The notes beneath the pieces are model-generated. The model ran no database searches and was not told where the DNA came from. It was given only the letters and a program-made list of their open reading frames with translations. A stretch of DNA of 64,000 bases from positions 33,483,884 to 33,547,883 of the forward strand of contig CM074200.1 of assembly GCA_037179385.1 (NCBI GenBank), read 5' to 3'. This DNA comes from Holothuria scabra. Lineage: Eukaryota > Echinodermata > Holothuroidea > Aspidochirotida > Holothuriidae. The position numbers and the translations under genes are program-made. Of the stretch, positions 49,501 through 56,477 are shown piece after piece. Every line of letters begins with the position of its first letter. Positions within the stretch are counted from its first letter, which is position 1.

Positions 49501-51085
49501 AATAAAGATCAAGGACAATTACCATCACTCTTTAGAGGGAAAATGCAGTCACCCCAGTTTTGACCAATATAGTAGACAATGCTATTTCATGATTGGCTCT
49601 TGAGAATCATGTGACAATATTTGTCTCACTTTGTTTTACAATTTACAAGGAGTCACTGCTTAAATTATCCTAAAATATGCAATATTTATGTCCTGAAATA
49701 AGGTGAAATATACTTAGTAGAAAAATAAGAGAAAATTTGTGAGATGTAGCTATTGTTTTGAAATCTGGAATGACTGCTTTTACCCTTCGATCCCATCATG
49801 TGGACCACAGTTTTCAAGAGCTGGTAGTCGGCAAAGTTGCAAAGGAAAGGCCCGTGTTCTGTCTACATCTGTTATAGTACCATGGTTTGAATGAATGGCT
49901 GTAAGTTGCCTTAACCAGTTCAAAAGTGTACCTCAATTCAAAAAATTCAAAAATATATATTAAATAGCATGAGAAATGAATTCTAATTGCCCAAGTCCCT
50001 TCTGCATAGGACACCCTTGAACCAAGATACAAAATGTTAAAATTTATTCACTTAAATTAAAATGGTAAATTATGTCTTTGTTTCACTACTCAGATAATAG
50101 TCTTTCTATTTCTTTTTTTTTTCTGAACGGTACAGCATTTTTTACCAAGGTGTGTTAACCCTCTTGCTCTTATGGGCTGGGGTTGTAGAATATGACCACA
50201 GTATTCCCTGCCTGTTGTATTAGAGGCAACTAAATGGGAAGACCTAAACAGTATTTGAACATTATGACGCTATATAACACATTCATGTTGGTGTGTCGTT
50301 AACTCTTATCTATCTAACTATCTACTCTTATGGGGTGGTGAAATTATTAAAGCCCTCTCTGTGCATCAGGGTGTGCCAGCAAACAGAAATTGTTCAAGGT
50401 CATAATAACATCTTTATTTTAAGGGAAACAAGTAGGTATTAATGTGAGTTGTACAACAAAAACATCACAAATTATTGCACGATGGACTTATTTGTTATAA
50501 GTGAATAAATTTCAACATTTTACATCTTGGCTCAGGAATGTCTTTTGAAGATGGGAAGAATTCCTTTTTCATGCTATTTCATATACAATTTCTGATTAGG
50601 AAGAATGCCTCGTAGGTGCATTGGGGAGAACTGTAGACCTCCCTGCCTGTTAGACTCACAGATTTGGAGTTGCCCATATCCCCACCCCTTCAGTGCATCA
50701 TTAAAGAGAGGTGCAAAGCTCTCCTTCCCCTCTGCTGCCTCTTAGACTGACAGATTGGGAACTGGCTACATCCTCCACCCATGGGTGGAAAAAGTTGGAA
50801 AGCTGGGAAACTCCTTTCTGGGAAAGTTGGACATCTGGATGGAAATTCCCCTTCTCTGTACATGAAAATACAGGGAGAATTATGGGAAATTTTACTCCCT
50901 TCTGGGAAATAACCATTATTTCAGCCCTGCCTCCGCCCCTGCATCATTATGCTGCCAAAAGTTTTATTGTTATTTTTGTTGTCTTCACTTCTCCATCAGA
51001 ATCCAAAATGATAGAAAAAGCTGGAGGTTACCAATTTGAGACAACATCTGTTCCGCAGACCTTCAACTTTGGTGGCGCTCTCTGA
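13461..51085 (+). CDS. IPO7: Importin-7/8 (RanBP7/8), complete gene, 25 coding exons
   Basis: Nuclear import receptor of the importin-beta (karyopherin) superfamily. The family carries ribosomal proteins, histone H1 (with importin-beta) and signalling proteins such as ERK and SMAD through nuclear pores, releasing them on RanGTP. Spliced CDS: 13461-13544, 21468-21706, 22251-22409, 23230-23386, 23901-23990, 25924-26018, 27083-27153, 28165-28267, 29780-29825, 29954-30053, 30645-30838, 32034-32123, 34070-34277, 35155-35273, 35770-35889, 36762-36828, 37280-37405, 38314-38411, 39541-39633, 40007-40227, 42904-43046, 44906-45042, 47227-47362, 48653-48769, 51000-51085. All introns are GT-AG, phases match throughout, and the total is 1032 residues (vertebrate IPO7/8 about 1037). 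The importin-beta N-terminal domain lies at about residues 22-100, followed by HEAT-type helical repeats, an acidic stretch at about 880-960, and a conserved C-terminus ending FNFGGAL. The start was chosen because [10 protein letters not shown] aligns with the family N-terminus; no other in-frame ATG lies nearby upstream. It is probably the single pre-duplication IPO7/IPO8 orthologue (inference). Confidence 0.96.
13560..13990. repeat. Cluster of short CCTAGGC/TAGGCCTA motifs
   Basis: At the start of IPO7 intron 1, palindromic or near-palindromic strings such as TAGCCTAGGCTA, TAGGCCTAACGTTAGCC and CTAGCCTAGGCCTAGG recur many times in about 400 bp. Function unknown. Confidence 0.45.
14173..15772. 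mobile_element. hAT-type element, 1.6 kb, in IPO7 intron 1
   Basis: Terminal inverted repeats CAGGGTTCCATTTA (left) and CAGGGTTCGATTTA (right, reverse complement), flanked by perfect 8-bp duplications CCTAAGCT at 14165-14172 and 15773-15780. Subterminal palindromes built on CTACATGCA / TGCATGTA lie at both ends. The largest internal frame (15286-15627) is not recognisable as transposase, so the copy is probably non-autonomous. Confidence 0.85.
17128..19661. mobile_element. Outer hAT-type element, interrupted by a second hAT
   Basis: Termini TAGTGGGCGACCGATTAT (left) and TAGTGTCCGACCGATCAT (right, reverse complement), flanked by perfect 8-bp duplications TTTTCAAT at 17120-17127 and 19662-19669. 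Subterminal GATTACCGATTA-type motifs occur at both ends. Without the insertion the element is about 910 bp and non-coding. Confidence 0.85.
17616..19231. mobile_element. Inner hAT-type element nested in the outer one
   Basis: Termini CAGGGTTCTAGCTA (left) and CAGGGTTCCAGCTAG (right, reverse complement), with perfect 8-bp duplications ATCTTAGC at 17608-17615 and 19232-19239. GC-rich hairpins near both ends (about 17635-17675 and 19060-19165). No transposase recognised. Confidence 0.87.
19670..21467. other. Rest of IPO7 intron 1
   Basis: Single-copy-looking intron sequence; no exon or bounded repeat recognised. Confidence 0.4.
21468..21706 (+). CDS. IPO7: IPO7/8 coding exon 2
   Basis: Residues 29-108, with the highly conserved [12 protein letters not shown] that identifies the importin-beta N-terminal domain. 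Acceptor ATTACAG, donor GTATGT. Ends on two bases (AG) of an Arg codon completed by exon 3. Confidence 0.95.
22251..22409 (+). CDS. IPO7: IPO7/8 coding exon 3
   Basis: Residues 108-161, VQLGVCLS to LVKNY, matching family VQLTTCIH to LVKNYEY. Acceptor ACTACAG, donor GTAAGT; the last Glu codon is split GA|G. Confidence 0.94.
22800..23012 (+). repeat. tRNA-derived SINE, copy 1 (IPO7 intron 3)
   Basis: Contains a degenerate tRNA-like head (AAGTGGTTAGAGC... GTTTTAACTCC) and the shared body: TTAAAATGGAACTTACTGTC, CAGCATAAGCAATGGA, AGCCACAACTAGA, CAGTTGGTTAG. Confidence 0.7.
23230..23386 (+). CDS. IPO7: IPO7/8 coding exon 4
   Basis: Residues 161-213, [10 protein letters not shown] through [10 protein letters not shown]. 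Acceptor CTCCCAG, donor GTTAGT, ends in phase 0. Confidence 0.95.
23901..23990 (+). CDS. IPO7: IPO7/8 coding exon 5
   Basis: Residues 214-243, including [16 protein letters not shown]. Acceptor CCTTCAG, donor GTAAGT, phase 0 on both sides. Confidence 0.93.
25924..26018 (+). CDS. IPO7: IPO7/8 coding exon 6
   Basis: Residues 244-275, including the family hallmark [19 protein letters not shown]. Donor GTACAT, Arg codon split AG|A. The 3' end of this exon with its donor is reiterated about eight times in the following intron. Confidence 0.95.
25991..26769 (+). repeat. 60-bp tandem array derived from exon 6 end plus splice donor
   Basis: The template is the last part of exon 6 with its donor and the first 25 intron bases. 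Copies at about 26259-26322, 26323-26382, 26383-26442, 26443-26502, 26503-26560, 26580-26650, 26651-26710 and 26711-26769 keep the CTTCATATCCTGGCTAGGG core. Five keep a G|GTACAT or G|GTAAAC donor-like site. Copies stay open in the exon 6 frame through the coding part. An unrelated MITE (26064-26248) separates the exon from the first copy. Confidence 0.8.
26064..26248 (+). mobile_element. Small MITE, family M1, copy 1 (IPO7 intron 6)
   Basis: About 185 bp with imperfect inverted ends (TTTCGAGGTGTGC and TATCGAGGCATGC) and internal CACACTCCT / AGGAGTGTG inverted repeats. Related copies at 27854-27985 and, reversed, 44613-44805. Confidence 0.6.
27083..27153 (+). CDS. IPO7: IPO7/8 coding exon 7
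   Basis: Residues 275-299, [11 protein letters not shown] aligned to family YGSPGNVSKEY. Acceptor CCATTAG, donor GTGAGG, ends on the first base of a Glu codon. Confidence 0.93.
27854..27985 (+). mobile_element. MITE family M1, copy 2, shortened (IPO7 intron 7)
   Basis: Begins GATTTTCGAGGTGTGG and shares the CACACTCCT...AGGAG core with copy 1; the second half is diverged or deleted, ending near TTTCAAGGCCTG. Confidence 0.5.
28165..28267 (+). CDS. IPO7: IPO7/8 coding exon 8
   Basis: Residues 299-333, with [12 protein letters not shown] nearly identical to the family. Acceptor ACTCCAG, donor GTAAGT, Gly codon split GG|C. Confidence 0.94.
28557..29107. repeat. Tandem duplication, period about 287 bp (IPO7 intron 8)
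   Basis: 28557-28816 and 28848-29107 are two copies of the same segment, sharing TACTCTATAGTCATGTT, CTTTGCTGTGTCCGTTATA and TTGGAATTCCCT. Divergence of a few percent suggests a moderately old duplication. Confidence 0.8.
29780..29825 (+). CDS. IPO7: IPO7/8 coding exon 9 (46 bp)
   Basis: Residues 333-348, [15 protein letters not shown], aligned to family GVSHALTWKNLKPHI. Shortest exon of the gene. Acceptor CAACAG, donor GTGAGT, ends in phase 0. Confidence 0.92.
29954..30053 (+). CDS. IPO7: IPO7/8 coding exon 10
   Basis: Residues 349-382, including [18 protein letters not shown]. Acceptor TTTACAG, donor GTGAGT, Asp codon split G|AT. Confidence 0.95.
30245..30365 (+). repeat. tRNA-derived SINE, 5'-truncated copy (IPO7 intron 10)
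   Basis: Only the body and tail are seen: GGAACTTGCTGTCACTGTG, AGGCTGTAAAGCTTCATCTA and ACTAACTA. Confidence 0.55.
30645..30838 (+). CDS. IPO7: IPO7/8 coding exon 11
   Basis: Residues 382-446, [14 protein letters not shown] through [12 protein letters not shown]; one of the most conserved blocks of the family. Acceptor ATTTTAG, donor GTAGTA, ends in phase 0. Confidence 0.95.
31004..31235 (+). repeat. tRNA-derived SINE copy (IPO7 intron 11)
   Basis: Degenerate tRNA head (GTGGGTATAGCATTAGG), then the shared body: CTTCCATTGTGTTTGGTGCT, AAGCAATGGAGTAGGG, GAGCCACAAGTGGAAAAAAG, GGATGGAAACTGAGCC. Confidence 0.7.
31733..31960 (+). repeat. Dispersed repeat A, copy 2 (IPO7 intron 11)
   Basis: GCCATTAGTGGGGTCCAT followed by ATCAGTGTACAACCATCCAT and AATGGCCGACTTAAATCAG, matching 10366-10991 and 46790-47045. 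Preceded by a CTATATCATT simple repeat at 31636-31695. It lies just upstream of exon 12. Confidence 0.65.
32034..32123 (+). CDS. IPO7: IPO7/8 coding exon 12
   Basis: Residues 447-476, [12 protein letters not shown] to GYMRAR. Acceptor TTTTCAG, donor GTATGT, phase 0 on both sides. Confidence 0.94.
33520..34015 (+). repeat. Dispersed repeat C, copy 1 (IPO7 intron 12)
   Basis: About 500 bp similar to 43295-43830 in intron 21: TGTGTTCAAAAGTGAG, ATCACTTCCTCACATTGACA, GTGTTGACCTTGAAGTT, CCATTAATGTGGGGAT, AACCACACATC. No ORF; ends about 55 bp before exon 13. Confidence 0.7.
34070..34277 (+). CDS. IPO7: IPO7/8 coding exon 13
   Basis: Residues 477-546, [29 protein letters not shown] and KAKEYVQP. 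Acceptor ATTTCAG, donor GTTAGT, Ala codon split G|CA. Confidence 0.95.
35155..35273 (+). CDS. IPO7: IPO7/8 coding exon 14
   Basis: Residues 546-585, with [16 protein letters not shown], nearly invariant in the family, and IAVDITQHL. Acceptor TTTACAG, donor GTAAGT. Confidence 0.95.
35770..35889 (+). CDS. IPO7: IPO7/8 coding exon 15
   Basis: Residues 586-625, [18 protein letters not shown] and VVEDHKE. Acceptor CCTACAG, donor GTGAGA, phase 0 on both sides. Confidence 0.95.
36762..36828 (+). CDS. IPO7: IPO7/8 coding exon 16
   Basis: Residues 626-648, [18 protein letters not shown] aligned to family LEGICLQVIGTVLQQHVL. Acceptor TTTTCAG, donor GTAGGT, Asp codon split G|AT. Confidence 0.93.
37280..37405 (+). 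CDS. IPO7: IPO7/8 coding exon 17
   Basis: Residues 648-690, DFYEEVLSL through FEQDGFDYF. Acceptor TTTTCAG, donor GTTAGT, Glu codon split G|AA. Confidence 0.94.
38314..38411 (+). CDS. IPO7: IPO7/8 coding exon 18
   Basis: Residues 690-722, [12 protein letters not shown] to NMCKE. Acceptor TTTTCAG, donor GTAAGG, ends in phase 0. Confidence 0.93.
39187..39213 (+). repeat. Interstitial telomere-like tract
   Basis: About four tandem TTAGGG units (one with an extra T) in IPO7 intron 18. Short internal copies of the animal telomere hexamer can arise at repaired breaks. Confidence 0.7.
39541..39633 (+). CDS. IPO7: IPO7/8 coding exon 19
   Basis: Residues 723-753, with [13 protein letters not shown]. 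Acceptor ATCCAG, donor GTAATA, phase 0 on both sides. Confidence 0.94.
40007..40227 (+). CDS. IPO7: IPO7/8 coding exon 20
   Basis: Residues 754-827, [17 protein letters not shown] and the end DTDCFLG. Acceptor GGTGCAG, donor GTAAGT, Gly codon split GG|T. Confidence 0.95.
40423..40781. mobile_element. hAT-like MITE, family M2, copy 1 (IPO7 intron 20)
   Basis: Ends CAGGGCTCGATTTTCA and (reverse complement) CAAGCCTCGATTTTCA form inverted repeats. Interior carries perfect hairpins such as GGTTGTCCGATGGACAACC. An 8-bp duplication is not clear (CATAT is shared by the flanks). Confidence 0.65.
40900..41290 (+). repeat. Dispersed repeat B, copy 2 (IPO7 intron 20)
   Basis: Matches 3466-3850: AAACCAAGCTCAGCAC, TTTCTTCAGTTCGTGCA, AAAATGCAAATTTTACACCA, ATGGATTAAAAAAGAATG and the TTTTCATG that follows. 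Confidence 0.6.
41401..41640 (+). repeat. tRNA-derived SINE, best-preserved copy (IPO7 intron 20)
   Basis: Intact RNA polymerase III promoter: A box TGGTCCAATGG (41407-41417) and B box GGTTCGATTCC (41450-41460), spaced as in a tRNA gene. Followed by a tRNA-unrelated body ending TCCATCTAACTAA. Not a functional tRNA, since the acceptor stem does not close. Confidence 0.85.
42307..42700. mobile_element. Degenerate relative of MITE family M2 (IPO7 intron 20)
   Basis: Starts CAGGGCTAAAATTTAA and contains the same GGTTGTCTGATGG and CTTGTCTGATGGACAACC hairpin motifs as 40423-40781; the right end, near TTAAAAATCAGG, is poorly defined. Confidence 0.45.
42904..43046 (+). CDS. IPO7: IPO7/8 coding exon 21
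   Basis: Residues 827-875, [12 protein letters not shown] and [11 protein letters not shown]. Acceptor ACTAAAG, chosen because it keeps LHDRKMC in frame; the closer ATGACAG would delete LHD and break the phase. Donor GTAAGT. Confidence 0.93.
43295..43830 (+). repeat. Dispersed repeat C, copy 2 (IPO7 intron 21)
   Basis: Second copy of the roughly 500-bp repeat at 33520-34015, same orientation. Confidence 0.7.
43985..44228 (+). repeat. tRNA-derived SINE copy (IPO7 intron 21)
   Basis: A-box-like TGGTCTAATGTTAGAGC, weakened B box GGGTGAATTCCC, then the family body with AAGCAATGGAGTAGG and AATAGGTTGGAAACTGGGCC; tail ATCTAACTAACT. Confidence 0.75.
44613..44805 (-). mobile_element. MITE family M1, copy 3, reversed (IPO7 intron 21)
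   Basis: Reverse complement aligns along the whole of 26064-26248, including CACACTCCT, AAGGAGTGTG and GTGATGGTGTG. It ends about 100 bp before exon 22. Confidence 0.6.
44906..45042 (+). CDS. IPO7: IPO7/8 coding exon 22 (acidic region)
   Basis: Residues 875-920. After FRASN comes a run of Glu and Asp, the acidic stretch typical of importin-7/8 between the last HEAT repeats and the C-terminus. Acceptor CTTAAG, donor GTGAGT, ends in phase 0. Confidence 0.92.
45797..45982. mobile_element. 186-bp hAT-like MITE (IPO7 intron 22)
   Basis: Ends CAGGGAATAATTTA and (reverse complement) CAGGGAATCATTTA. Flanks TTTGAAA and ATTGAAA look like a slightly decayed duplication. Interior has TTGCTACACAAA-type inverted repeats. 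Confidence 0.75.
46248..46475 (+). repeat. tRNA-derived SINE copy (IPO7 intron 22)
   Basis: Degenerate head, then GACTTAAAAAATGGAAACTG, CTCTGCATAAGCAGTGGAG, TCGAACCAGTTG and ATCTCATCGAACTG. Confidence 0.65.
46790..47045 (+). repeat. Dispersed repeat A, copy 3 (IPO7 intron 22)
   Basis: GCCATTAGTGGGGTCCAG, AAACCCTCATATTCAGTGAA and AAATCATACCATCACATGAC match copies 1 and 2. As with copy 2, it lies shortly upstream of an IPO7 exon (exon 23). Confidence 0.6.
47227..47362 (+). CDS. IPO7: IPO7/8 coding exon 23 (acidic region)
   Basis: Residues 921-966. Acidic lead-in, then [17 protein letters not shown], aligned to family EETALEGYSTIIDDEDN. Acceptor TTGCAG, donor GTGAGA, Val codon split G|TG. Confidence 0.94.
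48051..48442. mobile_element. 392-bp hAT-like MITE (IPO7 intron 23)
   Basis: Ends AAGGGTTGGGCGGTA and (reverse complement) TAGGGTTGGGTGGTA; flanks CTAAACTT (48043-48050) and CTAAGTTT (48443-48450) match at 6 of 8 bases, consistent with an aged duplication. Subterminal TACTGGTATT / AGTACTGGTA motifs. Confidence 0.78.
48653..48769 (+). CDS. IPO7: IPO7/8 coding exon 24
   Basis: Residues 966-1005, [14 protein letters not shown] to VADQKKAAA. Acceptor TTGACAG, donor GTAAGA, Glu codon split G|AA. Confidence 0.94.
51000..51085 (+). CDS. IPO7: IPO7/8 coding exon 25 with stop
   Basis: Residues 1005-1032, [13 protein letters not shown] to FNFGGAL, then TGA at 51083-51085. Acceptor CCATCAG. Vertebrate proteins end in the same FNFGG motif, so this is the genuine C-terminus. 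Confidence 0.96.
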
Positions 51086-53400
51086 GGGAAGCCATATTTG
51101 CATGTTGTGTGACTACTATCTTAATGGGTGCATTATTACATAGCAAGCTGATTGATACCACTGCTTGAGGCACAAAGTCAACAGACGAGGCAAAGAGGCA
51201 CAAAGTCAACTGATGAAGCAAAGAGGTTCTAGACCCAGGTTTCAAAAAGTAGAGAGACTGTGAAAGAGAACTTTGTGCCTTCCTAATAGCCCAAAATGAA
51301 ACAATAGAAATAGCCAAGGGTTACCTATACATATAATATTAAAATATGTACTGTGTTATCTTCGAGTAATTGAAACTTTAAGGAGCCAGGCAGTTATAAG
51401 CAGCAGCCGTACTAATACTTGGTTAGATTTGATATGTGACAACATGTCAATTTTTGTCCAGAGCTAAAATTTTGCTTATACAGTAACTAATTCTAGACAT
51501 TATTGATGTTTGGCTTTCAAATGCATACAATTAGAGAACTTTTGCTGCAGGTGTATTTCTAGTTTGTTGCATGGAGGCAGGTTTGACATTGTGCCTGGAG
51601 TTTAAAGTCCAAGGTATATCTTGGAGTATGGAGTTGTTAGTCCTGCACCCCCACCAACCTCATGTACCATACCCTTGAGGCTTTGTCATTTATTTCCACT
51701 TTTAACTGAGTGTCACTTCTTCAAAGAGGAATGATAAATTTATTTCTTTGTTTCCCAAATATGCATCAGTTTAGCAGTGAGCATTAAAGGGGTTCATAAA
51801 TTGGTGCAACTTTATTGAAAAGTGCAACTTTAAAATTTTGGCTTTGCAAAATAATTTCTCTGCTGTTTGGCTGCTATTCTTAACAAAATGTGAAAATTGT
51901 TTTTTTTTTTTTATAACAAGTTTTCTTTCAGATCATGTAAGTGGGGTAAGTAATTTTAAATTCATCATTCTGTGAAACAGATTTTTCATTTTATCAGAGT
52001 ATTCTTAGTAGGCTTCCATCTGTCTTTAAGGCATCTAAATTAAAACTGTATCATTCTTTACTTTTTCTTCCAAATGTGTGGAGTAGCAAAGAGGTCTGGG
52101 CAATTGGGAAAAGGTTTCTAGATTAGAAGGTGGTCTTCTTCCTTTTATTGTTTTTAATATGGACATCTGAATAAACTTTCCAGGATCCCTGTGAACTAGC
52201 TTTGAAGGTAGTTTTCCTCCTTTTATATGTTTCATTTTAATACAAAAATCTGCAGAAGCTTTCCCGGGTCCCTCTGAAAAAAAAATTGATCTTTGTAAGC
52301 ATTTGGTTAGGAAAGGGTGAAAATTTTTATGCAATAGGTTTGTGAGTTGTCTCTGCCCATTTCTCTCAAATATATTTTAGGAAACATGTTTTGTGGAAAC
52401 ATTGTTACATTCTGGAAGTAAAATATTACAAAATATAAGGTACTTTTGGTGGCAGAGGTCATGTAATGAATGGAGTAATATGTAATGATAATCTGCTTTG
52501 TTGATAGTAATACAATGACCCTGCCTTTATTATACATAGTTCAAATTCTCATTGTTCGTTTTTATCTCTCATAATAATGTATGTAACAAATTCTTGTATT
52601 AAATCTTGTATACCCAATAACATGGAATATCTTATGGTCTTTTCTTTCTTTAGTCTGGTTACTATCATGAGATGTTCAAATAACCAAGATTGCTTTTAAA
52701 CCTCCTTAATGTGGTGGCAATTATGAAGCTAGGTAATTCCATGTGGGGGCTATATACATCCACATCCTCGAAATCATAAAGTTCAAATGTTCCACCACCA
52801 AATTTAAGTTGACTTGGATTATTTGTTGTAAGCAACCAGGAACATGGTGAAAGCCTGTGGCTCAGAAATAACAATCCCATGTAGGATCACAAAAACCAAT
52901 CCAACAATTTTGATCAAATTTTAGGTTTTTCTCAAATGACAGACTCATTGGGCAATCATCATGCCTGTAGAAGACTCTTTCCCTCAGTGGGGCTGTGACC
53001 TTTTGCCCAACTCCAGATCCGACCCCAAGGCATAATCTCTGCCTGTCTGAGGCACAGAAGTGTGTCTGATTCAGCAAGGTTTTGTCCAATTTGGGGGCCA
53101 TCCCCCCCCCTCCTATCCTGTACTGCAATGGAGGTCATAGATTTCTATTTTGAATTAAAGTTCTACAACCAGCTTTGGATGTAGCACCAGCTGTGGTTGC
53201 TAAGCATGAATGTTTAAAATGTGGCAACATTCGTCCCCTTTGCCAGAGCACAAGGAATAAACAAAACCAGAGTGCAAAAAATGCATTGAGGTTTTGATGA
53301 TGCATAAATGTACTGTTTCAAATTTGCCATCATGCACCATTACCTTCTCACTCAAATGTTATACTAGCATGTTCAAAAGATAATTTTGTTATTCCAGATG
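51086..53400. other. IPO7 3'UTR and start of convergent intergenic region
   Basis: Contains the 3'UTR up to an unknown poly(A) site. No other gene recognised; an 88-codon frame at 52862-53128 on the - strand has no recognisable domain. A GATA microsatellite lies near 53425-53438. Confidence 0.45.
51338..51343 (+). terminator. Candidate poly(A) signals of IPO7/8
   Basis: ATTAAA about 250 bases past the IPO7 stop. Further candidates downstream are AATAAA at 52170-52175 and ATTAAA at 52598-52603, the latter followed by T-rich sequence. Sequence alone cannot say which is used. Confidence 0.25.
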
Positions 53401-53439
53401 CCCTTTTGACCTCAACAAAAGCAATAGATAGATAGATAG

Positions 53440-54610
53440 ACATCTTGAGATATCCCTTGAACAAAATTTTCAAACTTTCACCCCTGGTGACCCCAGATGA
53501 CTTTTGACCTCCATCAAAAACAATAGGCACCATCTCCTGACCATAACCCATTAACATACCAAATACAAAATCTATCCAAGTTTCCTATCTTGGGATATCC
53601 TGTTAGATATTTTAAGACTTCGACCCCTAGTGACCCCAGATGACCTTAAACCTCTGCCAAAGACTACAGAGACCATCTCCTGACCATAAGCCACCCACAT
53701 ACCAAATGAAATCTATTCAAGTTTTCTTTTTTTGAGATATCATGTTAACAATATTTTAAGACTTTGACCCCAGTGACCCCAGATGACCTTTGACCTCCAT
53801 AAAAAGCAAAAGGCACCATCTCCTGACCATAACCCATCAACATACCAAATATAAAATCTATCGAAGTTTCCTATCTTGAGATATTGTGTTTACGATATTT
53901 TAAGACTTTGACCGCTTGTGACCCCAGATGACCTTTGACGTCTGCCAAAGACTACAAAGACCATCTCCTGACCATAACCCATCAACATACCAAATACAAA
54001 ATCTATCCAAGTTTCCTATCTTGGGATATCCTGTTAGATATTTTAAGACTTCGACCCCTGGTGACCCCAGATGACCTTAAACCTCTGCCAAAGACTACAG
54101 AGACCATCTCCTGACCATAAGCCACCCACATACCAAATGAAATCTATTCAAGTTTCCTATCTTGAGATATCACATTAACCAGATTTTCAGACTCTCACCC
54201 CCTGTGACCCCAGATGACCTTTGATCTCCACGAAAAATAATAAGTACCCTCTCCTGACCATAACGCATCAACACACTAAATATTAAATCTATCCAAGTTT
54301 CTGATCTTGAGATATTGTGCTAACAAGATTTTCAGACTTTGACCCCCGGCAACCCCAGATGAACTTTGACCTCTGCAAAAAACAATAGGGACCATCTCCT
54401 GACTATATCGCATCAACATACCAAATATGAAATTTACCCAAGCTTCCTGTCTTGAGATATCATCTTAACAAGATTTTCAGACTTTGGCCCCAAATAACCT
54501 TTGACCTCTGCCAAAAACAATAGGGTTCTTCCTCTCAATATGGCACATCTATGTACCAAGTTTGAAAACTGTCAGACATTCCTATCTTGAGATGTTGTGT
54601 TAACAAGCAA
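53440..54610. repeat. Tandem repeat, period about 143 bp, with DR1-like sites
   Basis: About eight copies. The landmark TGACCCCAGATGA starts at 53488, 53631, 53774, 53919, 54062 and 54205, then degenerates near 54350 and 54490. Each unit also carries CCATCTCCTGACCATA, ATACCAAAT, TATCTTGAGATAT. TGACCTTTGACCT at 53784-53796 is a perfect DR1 (reverse complement AGGTCA-A-AGGTCA); most other units have one or two changes. A (CA)n tract lies just after, near 54619-54646. Confidence 0.85.
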
Positions 54611-54649
54611 AGTGTCACAAACACACACACGCACACACATACACGCATA

Positions 54650-56380
54650 TATGCCCTGTGAAGTCAGAAGAATTTGATTAAGTTTCATCTTGATCAAAAC
54701 AAAAATTGGAGTCTTTATATTGGCAAGTTTCACTACATGTATTTGACTAAAACCATTCACAGCAGTTCATTGAAATCCCAAGTACATTATCTCACATACA
54801 CTTAAGGACAAATTAACTGTACAACCAGAAAATGTGAAGATTCACAAAGCATTGATGGGAAGTAAGTCTGCTGTTGCTGCAAATCTATGACTAAGGTGTG
54901 AACAGGTGGAATGGCTAGGGTTACCAACAGAACAAAACTAATGAAAGACTACACATTCATTGAATAATCTCCAATATAAAATATCCCAAACAAAAAATCC
55001 AGACATTCTTACAAAGACATGCCATCTCGCCATCATTGTGAAATATTTTTATGGATCAATTTTCAGAGGAAAGCAGGCTTAATGCTTAGCTGAGGAAGTC
55101 AAAATGGCCAGATAATTTTATCTTTTTCCTCACATGACCACATATGCAAGTTCATTGAGGATGCATGTTCACACAAAGTTCTCACATAGTTGGCTCCATG
55201 CCAGACAACATTGGTGGAACTTGATTCTTCACCAAAGTATTTTTTCATCTCACAAGATGTCAACATGGTAAGACAGATTTTCTCACCATGTTGACTCCTT
55301 AAACTACAGATGTTAATATGGTTACATACATTGCATCAACATGTTGACTTCCTACATTAGGGAAGACAATATGATATGCATTATGGCACGTTAGTAGCTC
55401 TATCATGTCTATGTAAACAAAAATGGAAATAACAAGTTTTTCAAAAAGCAATTCATCAACAAAATTGCCTCTTTTAAATGAGCAACAACTACATGCAATT
55501 GTAACAGCCGTTTTTCTTGTATTCACTGCACACAATTACATTTCTAAAAGTATTTGCGTGCAACCATGATGCAAGCCACACTTATAAAGGTGATTGATAT
55601 AGTCTGCCCTGCATACTTCTTCAACACAAGTAAAATCATACGAATCTCTAAAGTCTCCAACAAGTATCCTCTATAAGATTTTAAAATATAAATATTGCAT
55701 AAAAAACAAATAAGAACTTATTTTACATAAATGGAACAACACCAAAATAGAAATTGTTGCCTATCAATTGACAAATTTGACTTTAAGGGAATTGCTTACT
55801 ACTGAAATTCATGTTAAGATGAATACTATTTGATTTCAATAGCATGTGGAGGTAGTGAGAATTTGTAACAATGTACACAACTGACTGTACAGTATCTCTT
55901 AATGATTAAAAACTATTTGGATCCGAGTTTTAATCCAGAAACTGCAAATTTTCAACATGTTTTAGAAGTGGGAGGCTTTGACATCTGCCTCCAACATGAT
56001 TGACTATATAAACATTGTGTTTCATTCTAAAAGCTATGTAAAATTCAGCTTAGTATAAAATAACATCCCATTCAGTCCTGGTGTGTGAGAAAACATTTTG
56101 GACAAATTCAAATCTTAAAGGAAACTTCTTTTATGCTGCTCAGTGTGACCATAGATGCGGGAGAGGCTTATTTTGGTCAAGGTATGTATTTAATAGTTTA
56201 GTTCAATGGATTTGCTTTTTACACTCTGATTCAGTCCACACATTATATAATGTCTGCAGACTGTAAAAATGGGCTGTAAGCAAGTGATGGTAGTCCTTTG
56301 CAGCCAAACAGTCCATTTAACACTCATTTTGCTTACAGAGTCCTCTGTAGCACTTACTGCACTCAATATGGTTCAGAGCA
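54650..56380. other. Intergenic region left of the TXNDC9-like gene
   Basis: AT-rich; includes whatever 3'UTR the TXNDC9-like gene has. No exon, RNA gene or bounded element recognised. Confidence 0.4.
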
Positions 56381-56381
56381 A

Positions 56382-56387
56382 TTTATT
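56382..56387 (-). terminator. Candidate poly(A) signal of TXNDC9-like gene
   Basis: AATAAA on the - strand (TTTATT on +), 25 bases past the TGA stop. The position is very close to the stop, so a later signal may be used instead. Confidence 0.35.
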
Positions 56388-56412
56388 CTGTGCATTCTGG
56401 GGCTTAAACCCT

Positions 56413-56477
56413 TCAATCTTCCTCACTGCTGCTGGATCCACTTCTTGTCTTTGGACAACCAAAGATTGTTTTTCCTT
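56413..56477 (-). CDS. TXNDC9: TXNDC9-like exon e with stop
   Basis: Encodes EGKTIFGCPKTRSGSSSSEE and a final Asp before TGA, resembling the family tail KKTIRGKKYDSDSDDD. Acceptor GTGCAG. The phase matches exon d. The loop between helix and tail is shorter than in vertebrate TXNDC9, so one further small exon between d and e cannot be excluded. Confidence 0.72.

Noticed and set aside
52862..53128. 88-codon frame on the - strand
   Set aside because: No domain recognised and no splice-supported neighbours between two convergent genes.
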